Shown here in pieces: positions 33,391-41,828 of a DNA stretch of 64,000 nt. Source of the DNA: Rhizobium sp. 18055 (lineage in GTDB: Bacteria; Pseudomonadota; Alphaproteobacteria; Rhizobiales; Rhizobiaceae); the NCBI RefSeq assembly GCF_902706285.1, contig NZ_CACSKD010000014.1, positions 62,001 to 126,000 of the forward strand. Reading direction: 5' to 3'. The notes below the pieces were generated by a model. That model ran no database searches and was not told the origin of the DNA. It saw only the letters and a list, made by a program, of their open reading frames with translations. Positions within the stretch are counted from its first letter, which is position 1, and each line of letters opens with the position of its first letter. The translations under genes were made by a program, and so were the position numbers.

Positions 33391-35841
33391 ATGACGAAGG
33401 AATTGCCCAGGACCGCCAAGGCCGTGGTCATCGGCGGCGGTATCATCGGCTGCTCGACGGCCTACCATCTCGGCAAGCTCGGCTGGACCGACACCGTGCT
33501 GCTGGAGCGCAAGAAGCTGACGTCAGGCACGACGTTCCATGCCGCCGGCCTCGTCGGCCAGCTGCGGAGCAGTGCCAACATCACCCAGCTGCTCGGCTAC
33601 TCCGTCGATCTCTACAAGAGGCTGGAGGCCGAGACCGGGCTTGGGACCGGCTGGAAGATGAACGGGGGCTTGCGGCTTGCCTGCAACGAGGAACGCTGGA
33701 CGGAGGTGAAGCGGCAGGCGACGACGGCGCAATCCTTCGGCCTCGACATGCAGCTGCTGACACCGCAGGAGGCCTTCGATCTCTGGCCGCTGATGACGAT
33801 CGATGATCTGGTCGGCGCGGCGTTCCTGCCGACCGACGGCCAGGCCAACCCTTCCGACATCACCCAGGCGCTGGCAAGGGGTGCGCGGATGGCGGGCGTT
33901 TCGATCTTCGAGGATACCGAGGTGATCGACCTGGAGATCGACAAGGGGCGTATTCGGGCCGTGATCACCGAGCATGGCCGGATCGAGTGCGAGCGCGTGG
34001 TCGTCTGCGCCGGGCAATGGACCCGGGCCTTTGCGGCGCGCTTCGGCGTCAACGTGCCGCTGGTGTCGGTCGAGCATCAATACATCATCACCGAATCCTT
34101 CGGCGTACCGTCCAACCTGCCGACGCTGCGCGATCCCGACCGATTGACCTATTACAAGGAAGAGGTCGGCGGCATCGTCATGGGCGGCTACGAGCCGAAC
34201 CCGATTGCCTGGGCGAAATCCGGCATTCCCGACGGCTTCCACTACAGCCTGCTCGACAGCAATTTCGACCACTTCGAGCAGATCATGGAACAGGCGCTCG
34301 GCCGCGTGCCGGCGCTGGAGAATGTCGGGGTCAAGCAGCTGCTGAACGGGCCGGAGAGCTTTACGCCCGATGGCAACTTCATTCTCGGCGAGGCGCCGGA
34401 GCTTTCGAACTTCTTCGTCGGCGCCGGCTTCAACGCCTTCGGCATCGCCTCGGCCGGCGGTGCCGGAATGGCGCTGGCGGAATGGGTCTCCAAGGGGGAG
34501 CCGCCCTACGACCTCTGGCCGGTCGATATCCGCCGCTTCGGCCGCCCGCATTTTGACACCGACTGGGTGCGCACCCGCACGCTGGAGGCCTATGGCAAGC
34601 ACTACACGCTGGCTTTCCCGTTCGAGGAATATGCCAGCGGCCGCCCCTGCCGCAAATCGCCGCTCTACGACCGGCTGAAGGCGCAGGGCGCCTGCTTCGG
34701 CGAAAAGCTCGGCTGGGAACGGCCGAACTGGTTTGCCGACCTCTTCGCCAACGAGGAGCCGAAGGACGTCTACAGCTACAACAGGCAGAACTGGTTCGAC
34801 GCCGTCGGGCGCGAGCACAAGGCGGTGCGCGAGGCGGCGGTGATCTTCGACCAGACGTCGTTTGCCAAGTTCACGCTGAAGGGGCGCGACGCGGAGGCGG
34901 CGCTGTCGTGGATCGCCGCCAACGATGTGGCGCGGCCGGTGGGGTCGCTCGTCTACACCCAGATGCTGAACGACAAGGGCGGCATCGAGTGCGATGTCAC
35001 CTGCGCCCGCATCGCCGAGGACGAGTATTACGTCGTTACCGGCACCGGCTTTGCCACCCATGACTTCGACTGGATCGCCCGCAATATTCCCGGCGATATG
35101 CATGCCGAACTGGTCGATGTGACATCGGCCTACTCGGTGCTGGCGCTGATGGGGCCGAATGCGCGTTCCGTGCTGGAGGCGGTGACGTCAAGCGATGTCT
35201 CCAACGCCGCCTTCCCGTTCGGCCGGGTCAAGACGATCGGCATATCAGGCTGCCCGGTTCGGGCGCTGCGGATCACCTATGTCGGCGAACTCGGCTACGA
35301 ACTGCATGTCCCCGTCGAATATGCCACCACAGTCTACGATGCCCTGATGGCGGCGGGCGCGGCGTTTCAGCTCGTCAACGCCGGCTACCGGGCGATCGAG
35401 AGCTGCCGGCTGGAGAAGGGATATCGCGCCTGGGGGTCCGATATCGGGCCGGATCATACGCCCATCGAGGCCGGGCTCGGCTGGGCGGTGAAGACGCGTA
35501 AGACCACGCCGTTTCGCGGCCGCGAGGCAATCGAGCGGCAGCTGGCGTCGGGCGTGAAGAAGATGCTTGCCTGCTTCGTGCCCGATGATCCGGATGTCGT
35601 GCTGCTCGGCCGCGAGACGATCTACCGCGACGGCAAGCGCGTCGGCTGGCTCTCCAGCGGCGGCTTCGGCTACACGATCGGCAAGCCGATCGGCTACGGC
35701 TATGTGCGCAACGCGGATGGGGTGAGCGAGGAGTTCGTGCTGTCGGGGACGTATAAGCTCGATGTGGCGCGGGTGCGGGTGCCCTGCCGGGTGTCATTGA
35801 AGCCATTGTATGATGCGGAGATGGTGCGGGTTAAGGGGTAG
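33391..35841 (+). CDS. FAD-dependent dehydrogenase with GcvT domain (dimethylglycine/sarcosine dehydrogenase-like)
   Basis: 816 residues. An FAD/DAO domain (AVVIGGGIIGCSTAYHLGKL, about 10–30; the family's flavin-attachment neighbourhood SGTTFHAAGLVGQL at about 47–60) is followed by a central FAO domain and, from about 430, a tetrahydrofolate-binding aminomethyltransferase (GcvT) region ending near 810. Such enzymes demethylate dimethylglycine, sarcosine or similar amines and pass the one-carbon unit to folate. The start at ATG 33391 is taken from the FAD domain; the ribosome-binding site is weak and coupling to the kinase stop, four bases upstream, is likely. The paralogue range is wide, so the substrate is inferred only as an N-methyl amine. 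Confidence 0.88.
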   Translation: MTKELPRTAKAVVIGGGIIGCSTAYHLGKLGWTDTVLLERKKLTSGTTFHAAGLVGQLRSSANITQLLGYSVDLYKRLEAETGLGTGWKMNGGLRLACNEERWTEVKRQATTAQSFGLDMQLLTPQEAFDLWPLMTIDDLVGAAFLPTDGQANPSDITQALARGARMAGVSIFEDTEVIDLEIDKGRIRAVITEHGRIECERVVVCAGQWTRAFAARFGVNVPLVSVEHQYIITESFGVPSNLPTLRDPDRLTYYKEEVGGIVMGGYEPNPIAWAKSGIPDGFHYSLLDSNFDHFEQIMEQALGRVPALENVGVKQLLNGPESFTPDGNFILGEAPELSNFFVGAGFNAFGIASAGGAGMALAEWVSKGEPPYDLWPVDIRRFGRPHFDTDWVRTRTLEAYGKHYTLAFPFEEYASGRPCRKSPLYDRLKAQGACFGEKLGWERPNWFADLFANEEPKDVYSYNRQNWFDAVGREHKAVREAAVIFDQTSFAKFTLKGRDAEAALSWIAANDVARPVGSLVYTQMLNDKGGIECDVTCARIAEDEYYVVTGTGFATHDFDWIARNIPGDMHAELVDVTSAYSVLALMGPNARSVLEAVTSSDVSNAAFPFGRVKTIGISGCPVRALRITYVGELGYELHVPVEYATTVYDALMAAGAAFQLVNAGYRAIESCRLEKGYRAWGSDIGPDHTPIEAGLGWAVKTRKTTPFRGREAIERQLASGVKKMLACFVPDDPDVVLLGRETIYRDGKRVGWLSSGGFGYTIGKPIGYGYVRNADGVSEEFVLSGTYKLDVARVRVPCRVSLKPLYDAEMVRVKG

Positions 35842-36033
35842 GTGGAGCTTGGCGGATCGGCGGTCTTCCTCCATGGAACCCCTTCAAGGCGTGATCAGAA
35901 CACAGCTGGCGATTGTCGTTTCGTTGACGCTCCAATTTTCCTGCGCGTTTTAACGAGTATCCTCGTGCGAAAGCGCCATCCGGTTGAACAACCGAACGGC
36001 GCCGCCAGTGACGGGCGCAATGATAGTTTGCCG

Positions 36034-36783
36034 CTACTTCACGGCGGAGTTTCCACCGTCTGCGAACAAGGCAGAACCGGCAACAAAGCTCGACATAGGA
36101 CTGGCAAGGAACAATGCCGCTTGAGCGAGTTCTTCAGGCTGCGCAATTCGCTTCATAGCATGCAGACCCGCAGCCCACTCCTTTTGAGCCTCATCGCCAG
36201 CCATAGCAGTATCGACACCACCGGGCATAAGCGCATTCGCCCTTATGCCTTTACTGGCATAATCTGCCGTGATTGCTTTCACGAGTCCCATCAGTCCGGC
36301 CTTTGCCGCGGCATAAACCCCCATACCTGGAAGACCGACACTGGTCCCGACAAAGCTGGACGTGAATATGATCGCGCCGCTGCCTCGCTCCAGCATGGCA
36401 GGGATTTGGCTACGGCTTGCCAGGAAGGCTGACGTCAGGTTTGTCGCAAGTGTCTCCTGCCACTCCGATAGAGCAACCTCCACAAGCGGCCTTATTGGTC
36501 CGACCACTGCCGCATTGTTGAAGGCTATATCCAGACCACCAAATAATCTGATTGCATCAGCAACAAGCTCGTCGTGCGTTTCTGGCAGGCTTACATCACC
36601 GGCCACGACATGCGCTCTTCCGCCTCGGGCGCGAATTGCATCGGCTACCTCTTCTAATCCCGGCCTACCTCTGGCGTTCAGGATAATTGCAGCGCCCTCG
36701 GCGCCAAACAACATTGCCGCTGCACGGCCAATCCCAGATGACGCGCCCGTGACGATAGCAACCTTGTCTTTTAGCATTCCCAT
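36034..36783 (-). CDS. SDR family oxidoreductase
   Basis: 249 residues, classical short-chain dehydrogenase. TGASSGIG (about 12–19) binds NAD(P), NNAA is present (IAFNNAAVVGPI), the catalytic serine lies in IIFTSSFVG and YAAAKAG gives Tyr-xxx-Lys. The C-terminal FVAGSALFADGG is typical. The start is ATG 36783 after AAGGAGATC. To the eye the gene is less GC-rich and uses more A/T-ending codons than its neighbours, and it stands alone between two sugar units, which suggests acquisition. The substrate is not deducible. Confidence 0.92.
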   Translation of the reverse strand: MGMLKDKVAIVTGASSGIGRAAAMLFGAEGAAIILNARGRPGLEEVADAIRARGGRAHVVAGDVSLPETHDELVADAIRLFGGLDIAFNNAAVVGPIRPLVEVALSEWQETLATNLTSAFLASRSQIPAMLERGSGAIIFTSSFVGTSVGLPGMGVYAAAKAGLMGLVKAITADYASKGIRANALMPGGVDTAMAGDEAQKEWAAGLHAMKRIAQPEELAQAALFLASPMSSFVAGSALFADGGNSAVK

Positions 36784-37055
36784 GAATGATCTCCTTGAAT
36801 GGGGAGCCAAGACATAGGCAATCGTCGAACGGCGCGACCACCCGTTTCCTGCAATTCAGCGCACAGGGTGCTGTTGTCGCGATGAAATCTACCGTGAAGC
36901 GACGGAATTCGGTACGATGCCAAAGGGAAGGTTCAGATCGAGAACAATAGCACCGCTGCCACGACCGCCGGACGGCGAGACGTTCGACAGCCACGGCACA
37001 AGGAAAGCCGGCGCGGGACACTCGCCCCGAAGAGCGCGTGCCCTCCCCATCACCC

Positions 37056-38510
37056 TCAAAACAACGGCAGCTTGCCGTCCTGGATCAGGATCTCCAGCTT
37101 GTTGGCCACATCCTCGGTCCAGGCCGCATTGTCGGTCAGCGCCGCTGGGAACAGCCCGGGGAGCGTGAACAAGGCAGCGGAGACGGCACCGCCGTTGCGG
37201 GGGACGTCGGCGAGGAGTGCTGCGATCTCGGCGGCGCGGGGGTCGCGGAGGTCGTAGCTATTGCCCTTGCGGTCGGTGCCGAGCGCGTAGCGCATCCAGG
37301 CAGCCACCGCGATGGCGTAGGTTTCGGCCTTGCTGCCCTGAGCCAGCGCTTCGGTTGCCGGTTCCAGCAGGCGCTGCGGCAGCTTCTGGGTGCCGTCCAT
37401 GGCGATCTGGTAGGTGCGGTGGGCGATCGCCTTGTTGGCGAAGCGAGCCATCAGCTCGTCGGCATAGGCATCGAGATCGATGCCGGGGACCGCATCTAGT
37501 GTCGCCGCGGCGGCGTTCATGTGGCGATGGGCGAGCGCTGCGAGACCGGTATCGTCCATGACATCGCGGATGAATTCATAGCCGGCGATATAGCCGAGAT
37601 AGGCGAGCAGCGAGTGGGCGCCGTTCAGCATCCTGAGCTTCATCTTCTCATAGGCCGAGACATCCTCGACCATCAGCGCGCCGGCCTTCTCCCAAGCGGG
37701 ACGGCCGCCCACGAAATGATCCTCGATCACCCATTGGGTGAAGGGCTCGGTCTCGATCGCCGCAAGGTCGGTGCGGCCGGTCAGCGTCTCGGCGTCGCGA
37801 TAGGTGGCGTCGGTGCTCGCAGGCGTGATGCGATCGACCATCGTCGAGGGGAACGGGACATTCGCATCGATCCACTGGCGAAGCGCGGGATCGGTGCGCT
37901 CGGCGAAATCGAGCACCAGGCGCTTCAGCACGGCGCCGTTGCTCGGGAGATTGTCGCAGCTGAGCGGCGTGAACGGGGCGATGCCCTTGGCGTGGCGGCG
38001 CGACAGGCCTTCGACCAGATAGCCGATGACGCCGCGCGGGGCGTGCGGGCTGGCGAGGTCGGCGGCGATATCGGCATGCTTGAGATCGAGGCCGCCGGTG
38101 GCGGCGTCGAAGCCATAGGCCTTTTCGGTGACGGTCAGGCTGACGATGCGGATGGCGGGGTCTTCGAGACGCTGCAGGAGGTCGCCGGGATTGCGCGTCG
38201 CCACATGCGCCTTCAGGATCGGGCCCATCACATGGGCTACGGTGCCCTCTGTGTCGCGCACCAGCATGGTGTAGAGGCCGTTCTGCTCGTTCAGGTGATC
38301 GGCGACATCCGCGGTGCGCAGGCTTGCCACCTCGATCCCCCAATCGCCGCCGGCATGGGCCAGCGCTGCGTCGGTGAAGGGGGCGAAATGGGCGCGGAAG
38401 AAGGCGCCGGGACCGAGATGCAGGATGCCCGGCTTCAGCACCGTGCGATCAAAGGCGGGCAGTCTGGCGCCGGGCGCAAGGCCGGTGAGGCTGGTCAATC
38501 GTTCGGTCAC
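37056..38510 (-). CDS. uxuB: D-mannonate oxidoreductase (fructuronate reductase), mannitol dehydrogenase family
   Basis: 484 residues. It reduces fructuronate to mannonate with NADH. The family is marked by ILHLGPGAFFRAHFAPFTDA (nucleotide-binding), TVTEKAYGFD, SCDNLPSNGAVLKRLV and KMKLRMLNGAHSLLAYLG, where the lysine/asparagine/histidine set is catalytic. The GTG at 38510 overlaps the uxaC stop by four bases, so the long upstream open frame is not coding here. Together with uxaC it forms the first two steps of glucuronate breakdown; mannonate dehydratase (uxuA) is not in the window. Confidence 0.9.
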   Translation of the reverse strand: MTERLTSLTGLAPGARLPAFDRTVLKPGILHLGPGAFFRAHFAPFTDAALAHAGGDWGIEVASLRTADVADHLNEQNGLYTMLVRDTEGTVAHVMGPILKAHVATRNPGDLLQRLEDPAIRIVSLTVTEKAYGFDAATGGLDLKHADIAADLASPHAPRGVIGYLVEGLSRRHAKGIAPFTPLSCDNLPSNGAVLKRLVLDFAERTDPALRQWIDANVPFPSTMVDRITPASTDATYRDAETLTGRTDLAAIETEPFTQWVIEDHFVGGRPAWEKAGALMVEDVSAYEKMKLRMLNGAHSLLAYLGYIAGYEFIRDVMDDTGLAALAHRHMNAAAATLDAVPGIDLDAYADELMARFANKAIAHRTYQIAMDGTQKLPQRLLEPATEALAQGSKAETYAIAVAAWMRYALGTDRKGNSYDLRDPRAAEIAALLADVPRNGGAVSAALFTLPGLFPAALTDNAAWTEDVANKLEILIQDGKLPLF

Positions 38511-39922
38511 AGCTTGTAGGCCTTCTTCGCGTTGCCATAGGAGAGTTCGCCGGCGACGATCCCGGCATCCTTGCGGGAGATGCGGTGCTCGGCCACGAGC
38601 CCTGCCAGGAAGCCGCAAACTTCGCGACGCCAGACATCGTGGCGAGCGGGGATCGAGAGCAGTGCGCGGGTGTCGTCGTTGAAGCCCGCCATGTTGGCAA
38701 AGCCAGCGGTCTCGACCACCTGATCGAGGTAGCGGCGAATGCCGGCGGGACTGTCGTAGAACCACCAGGGCGGGCCGATCATCAGGCACGGCCAATGGCC
38801 GGCCATCGGCGCAAGCTCGCGGGCATAGGTTGTTTCGTCGAGCGTGAAGAGCAGGACGCGCAGGCCCTGCGCATGGCCGTATTTCGACAGCAGGGCGGCC
38901 AGACCGCCGACCCAATCGGTCGGGCCCGGAATATCGGCACCCATGTTCGGGCCGCGGGTCTGAAACAGTTCGCGGTCTGTGTTGCGGCGCGATCCGGCGT
39001 GGATCTGCATGGTCATGCCGTCTTCGGCCGACAGGCCGGCCATTTCGGTCAGCATCTGGCCGCGGAACAGCTCGGCTTCGTCGGCGCTCAAGGTGCCCTT
39101 GTGGGCCTTGTCGAGCAGGCGCTGGCTGTCGGCAAGCGGCAGGTCGGCGGTGAAGGGGGTCGGGACGCCGTGGTCGGTGGCGGTGGCGCCATACTGGCGG
39201 AAATAGGCGCGGCGCTTGCGATGGGCGTCGATCAGGCCGTCCCAGGTCGCCACGTCGCAATCGGTCAGCTCACCCAGACGAGCGAGATTGTCGCGGAAGC
39301 CGACGGCATCCGGGTCGGTGACGCTATCCGGGCGATAGGTGGTGCGAACGCGGCCGATCCAGCCGTCTTCGGCCATCTTCTGGTGATGCACCAGCGGATC
39401 GAGCGCGCCTTCGGTGGTGGCGATGGTTTCGATGCCGAAGCGCTTGTGGAGGGCGCGCGGGCGAAATTCGGGCAGCGCCAGCTGGGCGTTGATGTGATCG
39501 TAGAGCGCATCGGCATTTTCGGCCGTTAGTGGCTCGGTGCAGCCAAGCACGGCCGACATGGCGTGATCGACCCAGAGACTGGATGGCGTGCCGCGGAAGA
39601 GATGATAATGGGCAGCGAAGGCGCGCCAGATGGCGCGGCCTGATGAGACGGGCTTGCCGTCGAGGCGCGGCACGCCGAGGTCGTCGAGCTTGACGCCGAC
39701 GCTGTGCAGCATGCGGAACAGATAGTGATCGGGAATGACCAGCAGCGACGACGCATCCTCGAAGGGTTTGTCGTCTGCGAACCAGGATGGCTCCGTGTGG
39801 CCGTGCGGACTGACGATCGGCAGGCCGCTTACCGTCTCGTAAAGGTCGCGCGCGATGCTGCGCGTGGCCGGATCGGCTGGAAAAAGCCGGTCCGGATGAA
39901 GAAATCCATTGCCAACATCCAT
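38507..39922 (-). CDS. uxaC: Glucuronate isomerase
   Basis: 471 residues, amidohydrolase-related. It converts glucuronate to fructuronate and galacturonate to tagaturonate. Family blocks include LPIVSPHGHTEPSWFADD, MTMQIHAGSRRNTD and GFNDDTRALLSIPARHDVWR, and the length is normal. The start is ATG 39922 after GGGAGGAATACTG. It leads a two-gene leftward operon with uxuB. A near copy of the inverted repeat found in front of the dehydrogenase and transporter operons lies centred 70.5 bases upstream. Confidence 0.95.
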   Translation of the reverse strand: MDVGNGFLHPDRLFPADPATRSIARDLYETVSGLPIVSPHGHTEPSWFADDKPFEDASSLLVIPDHYLFRMLHSVGVKLDDLGVPRLDGKPVSSGRAIWRAFAAHYHLFRGTPSSLWVDHAMSAVLGCTEPLTAENADALYDHINAQLALPEFRPRALHKRFGIETIATTEGALDPLVHHQKMAEDGWIGRVRTTYRPDSVTDPDAVGFRDNLARLGELTDCDVATWDGLIDAHRKRRAYFRQYGATATDHGVPTPFTADLPLADSQRLLDKAHKGTLSADEAELFRGQMLTEMAGLSAEDGMTMQIHAGSRRNTDRELFQTRGPNMGADIPGPTDWVGGLAALLSKYGHAQGLRVLLFTLDETTYARELAPMAGHWPCLMIGPPWWFYDSPAGIRRYLDQVVETAGFANMAGFNDDTRALLSIPARHDVWRREVCGFLAGLVAEHRISRKDAGIVAGELSYGNAKKAYKL

Positions 39923-39984
39923 CAGTATTCCTCCCTGACTGCTATCGGCCTAGCGCACAACAAAAGTCGCGGCAAGGGCTTTTA

Positions 39985-40000
39985 GTAACCAAACGGTTCA
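39985..40000. promoter_or_regulatory. Shared inverted repeat, site 3
   Basis: Plus strand GTAACCAAACGGTTCA. Read toward uxaC it is TGAACCGTTTGGTTAC, which differs at only a few positions from site 1 read toward its own gene (GTAACCGTTTAGTTAC). It is centred 70.5 bases before the uxaC ATG. Confidence 0.65.
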
Positions 40001-40101
40001 CTTTTGCGAATCGCTTTGCGGCTCTCGAAATGATTGACCTCGCCGGCTATTTCCGATTTGGAGAGCGCAGGAAAAGGCCGGTTGCGGCAAAGGAGAGCCC
40101 G

Positions 40102-40311
40102 ATGTCCGACGAGACGAGCCGTATCACCCAGCTTGAGGAAATCATTGCCCACCAGGCAAAGGCGATCGAGGAGCTTTCCGACCAGCTGACGGAGCAATGG
40201 AAGGTGGTCGAACAGATGCGCGCCAAGCTCGACCGGCTGACGGAGCGGTTTCTGTCGCTGGAGGAACAGTCGCTCGAAGCGCCTGCGGTGACGCGTCCGC
40301 CGCACTACTGA
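40102..40311 (+). CDS. slyX: SlyX family protein
   Basis: 69 residues forming almost entirely one coiled coil with heptad leucines and isoleucines (ITQLEEIIAHQAKAIEELSD, MRAKLDRLTERFLSLEEQ) and the characteristic C-terminus TRPPHY (family PPHY). The start is ATG 40102 after AGGAGAGCCCG. SlyX proteins are widespread and of unknown function. It stands alone, divergent from uxaC. Confidence 0.92.
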   Translation: MSDETSRITQLEEIIAHQAKAIEELSDQLTEQWKVVEQMRAKLDRLTERFLSLEEQSLEAPAVTRPPHY

Positions 40312-40424
40312 TCTCCCGATCTTGCTCCCGAGAGTTTCGATCCCTATATGAGCAATGTGAGGACGACCTCCGCCGTATGGGCTTGAATTCGGGACGACCC
40401 GACATTTTCCCATAGGGGTTATTC

Positions 40425-40868
40425 ATGAGATCCGTCCCAGACCGCATCCGTCACGCCATCAGCTTCGAAATCATCGGCCTCGCCATCATCACGCCGCTCG
40501 GCGCGCTGGCCTTTGGCATGCCGATCGCCGATATCGGCATCGTCGGCATTGCCAGCGCCACGGTGGCGACCGCCTGGAACTATCTCTACAATCTCGGCTT
40601 CGACCACGCCATGCAGCGCATGACAGGCGGCACGCAGAAGAGCATGGCAATGCGCATGCTGCATGCCGTGCTGTTCGAGGGCGGATTGCTGGTGGCGCTG
40701 CTGCCGCTGATTGCCTGGTATCTCGGCGTCAGCCTGATGCAGGCCTTCCTGATGGACGTGTCGTTTGCGGCTTTCTATCTGGTCTACGCCTTCGCCTTCA
40801 ACTGGGCCTATGACCGGCTGTTTCCTCTGCCGGACTGGCAGACTGCGCCGGATGCTGCCCGCGGCTGA
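40425..40868 (+). CDS. PACE family efflux transporter
   Basis: 147 residues, four transmembrane helices arranged as two bacterial transmembrane pair repeats. Repeat 1 has RIRHAISFEIIGLAIITPLG and ATAWNYLYNLGFDH; repeat 2 has RMLHAVLFEGGLLVALLPLI and YAFAFNWAYDRLFP. The charged FE and W-x-Y/D marks identify the family of proton-coupled efflux proteins (AceI type) for biocides and short diamines. The start is ATG 40425 after AGGGG. It is monocistronic. Confidence 0.9.
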   Translation: MRSVPDRIRHAISFEIIGLAIITPLGALAFGMPIADIGIVGIASATVATAWNYLYNLGFDHAMQRMTGGTQKSMAMRMLHAVLFEGGLLVALLPLIAWYLGVSLMQAFLMDVSFAAFYLVYAFAFNWAYDRLFPLPDWQTAPDAARG

Positions 40869-40972
40869 GCGTTTCAGCTGGTTTGGCGTGGCGTTTCGGC
40901 ACGAGGCGGTTTCGCTGGGACCGCCTTTGCGCTATAGCGCGAGAATAGAAGTTTGAGCGAAAGACGAGAGCG

Positions 40973-41599
40973 ATGGCCGCCAAGATCCGTTACCACGAGG
41001 GCGATATCTCCCCAGCCGATGCTGCCCGCTACACCGGCGCGATCGCGATCGACACCGAGACACTCGGCCTGGTGCCGCGCCGCGACCGTCTGTGCGTCGT
41101 ACAGCTCTCTTCCGGCGACGGCACCGCCGATGTGATCCGCATCGCGGCCGGGCAGAAAGAGGCGCCGAACCTTGCGGCCATGCTTGCCGACGCGTCGCAG
41201 CAGAAGATCTTCCATTATGGACGTTTCGACATCGCCGTGCTGTTCAATGCCTTCGGCGTCACCACGCAGTCGATCTTCTGCACCAAGATCGCCTCGCGCC
41301 TCTGCCGCACCTATACGGATCGGCACGGCCTGAAGGACAATCTCAAGGAGATGCTCGAGGTCGATATCTCCAAGACGCAGCAGTCGTCCGACTGGGCAGC
41401 AGCGAAGCTGTCGCAGGCGCAGCTCGAATATGCGGCCTCCGACGTGCTTTATTTGCACGCGCTGCGCGACAAGCTGACCGAACGGCTGGTGCGCGACGGC
41501 CGGATGGAGCATGCCACCGCCTGCTTCGCGTTTCTTGCGACGCGCTCCAAGCTCGATCTGCTGGGTTGGGAAGAGACCGATATTTTTGCCCATAGCTGA
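40973..41599 (+). CDS. rnd: Ribonuclease D (single-domain DEDDy exonuclease)
   Basis: 208 residues. The 3'–5' exonuclease motifs are complete: IAIDTETLGL (Asp, Glu), FHYGRFDIAVL (Asp) and YAASDVLYL (Tyr, Asp). There is no HRDC domain, so it is shorter than the E. coli enzyme, as is usual for the second, short RNase D of rhizobia. The start is ATG 40973 with a GAAAGACGAGAGCG stretch before it. It should trim 3' ends of tRNA or other small RNAs in the cytosol. Confidence 0.9.
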   Translation: MAAKIRYHEGDISPADAARYTGAIAIDTETLGLVPRRDRLCVVQLSSGDGTADVIRIAAGQKEAPNLAAMLADASQQKIFHYGRFDIAVLFNAFGVTTQSIFCTKIASRLCRTYTDRHGLKDNLKEMLEVDISKTQQSSDWAAAKLSQAQLEYAASDVLYLHALRDKLTERLVRDGRMEHATACFAFLATRSKLDLLGWEETDIFAHS

Positions 41600-41828
41600 G
41601 GGCAATTGCGCGCTTGCCCGCGGCCCGAACCGGGTGCTTGGCGGCATGCACCGAAACGTTAGTGTTTCGTTAACGGTGAATCGCTAGGATACTCATTAAC
41701 TTCTAGGCATTCGGCGGCGCAATGCAGCGCCCTCCAGGCACGAGAAATGGCCGGAGAATGCATGAGCCGGATGAGCGCGGCTTTCCTGTAACCTGCTTTA
41801 TCGCACTTTACGAAAGAGGAAGCATGCC

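Noticed and set aside
33523..35103. Open frame of about 526 codons antisense to the FAD/GcvT enzyme
   Set aside because: Shadow of the real gene; no independent start site or family feature.
40312..40424. Small gene between slyX and the PACE gene
   Set aside because: No frame with start, site and reasonable composition; only the promoter of the PACE gene is expected.
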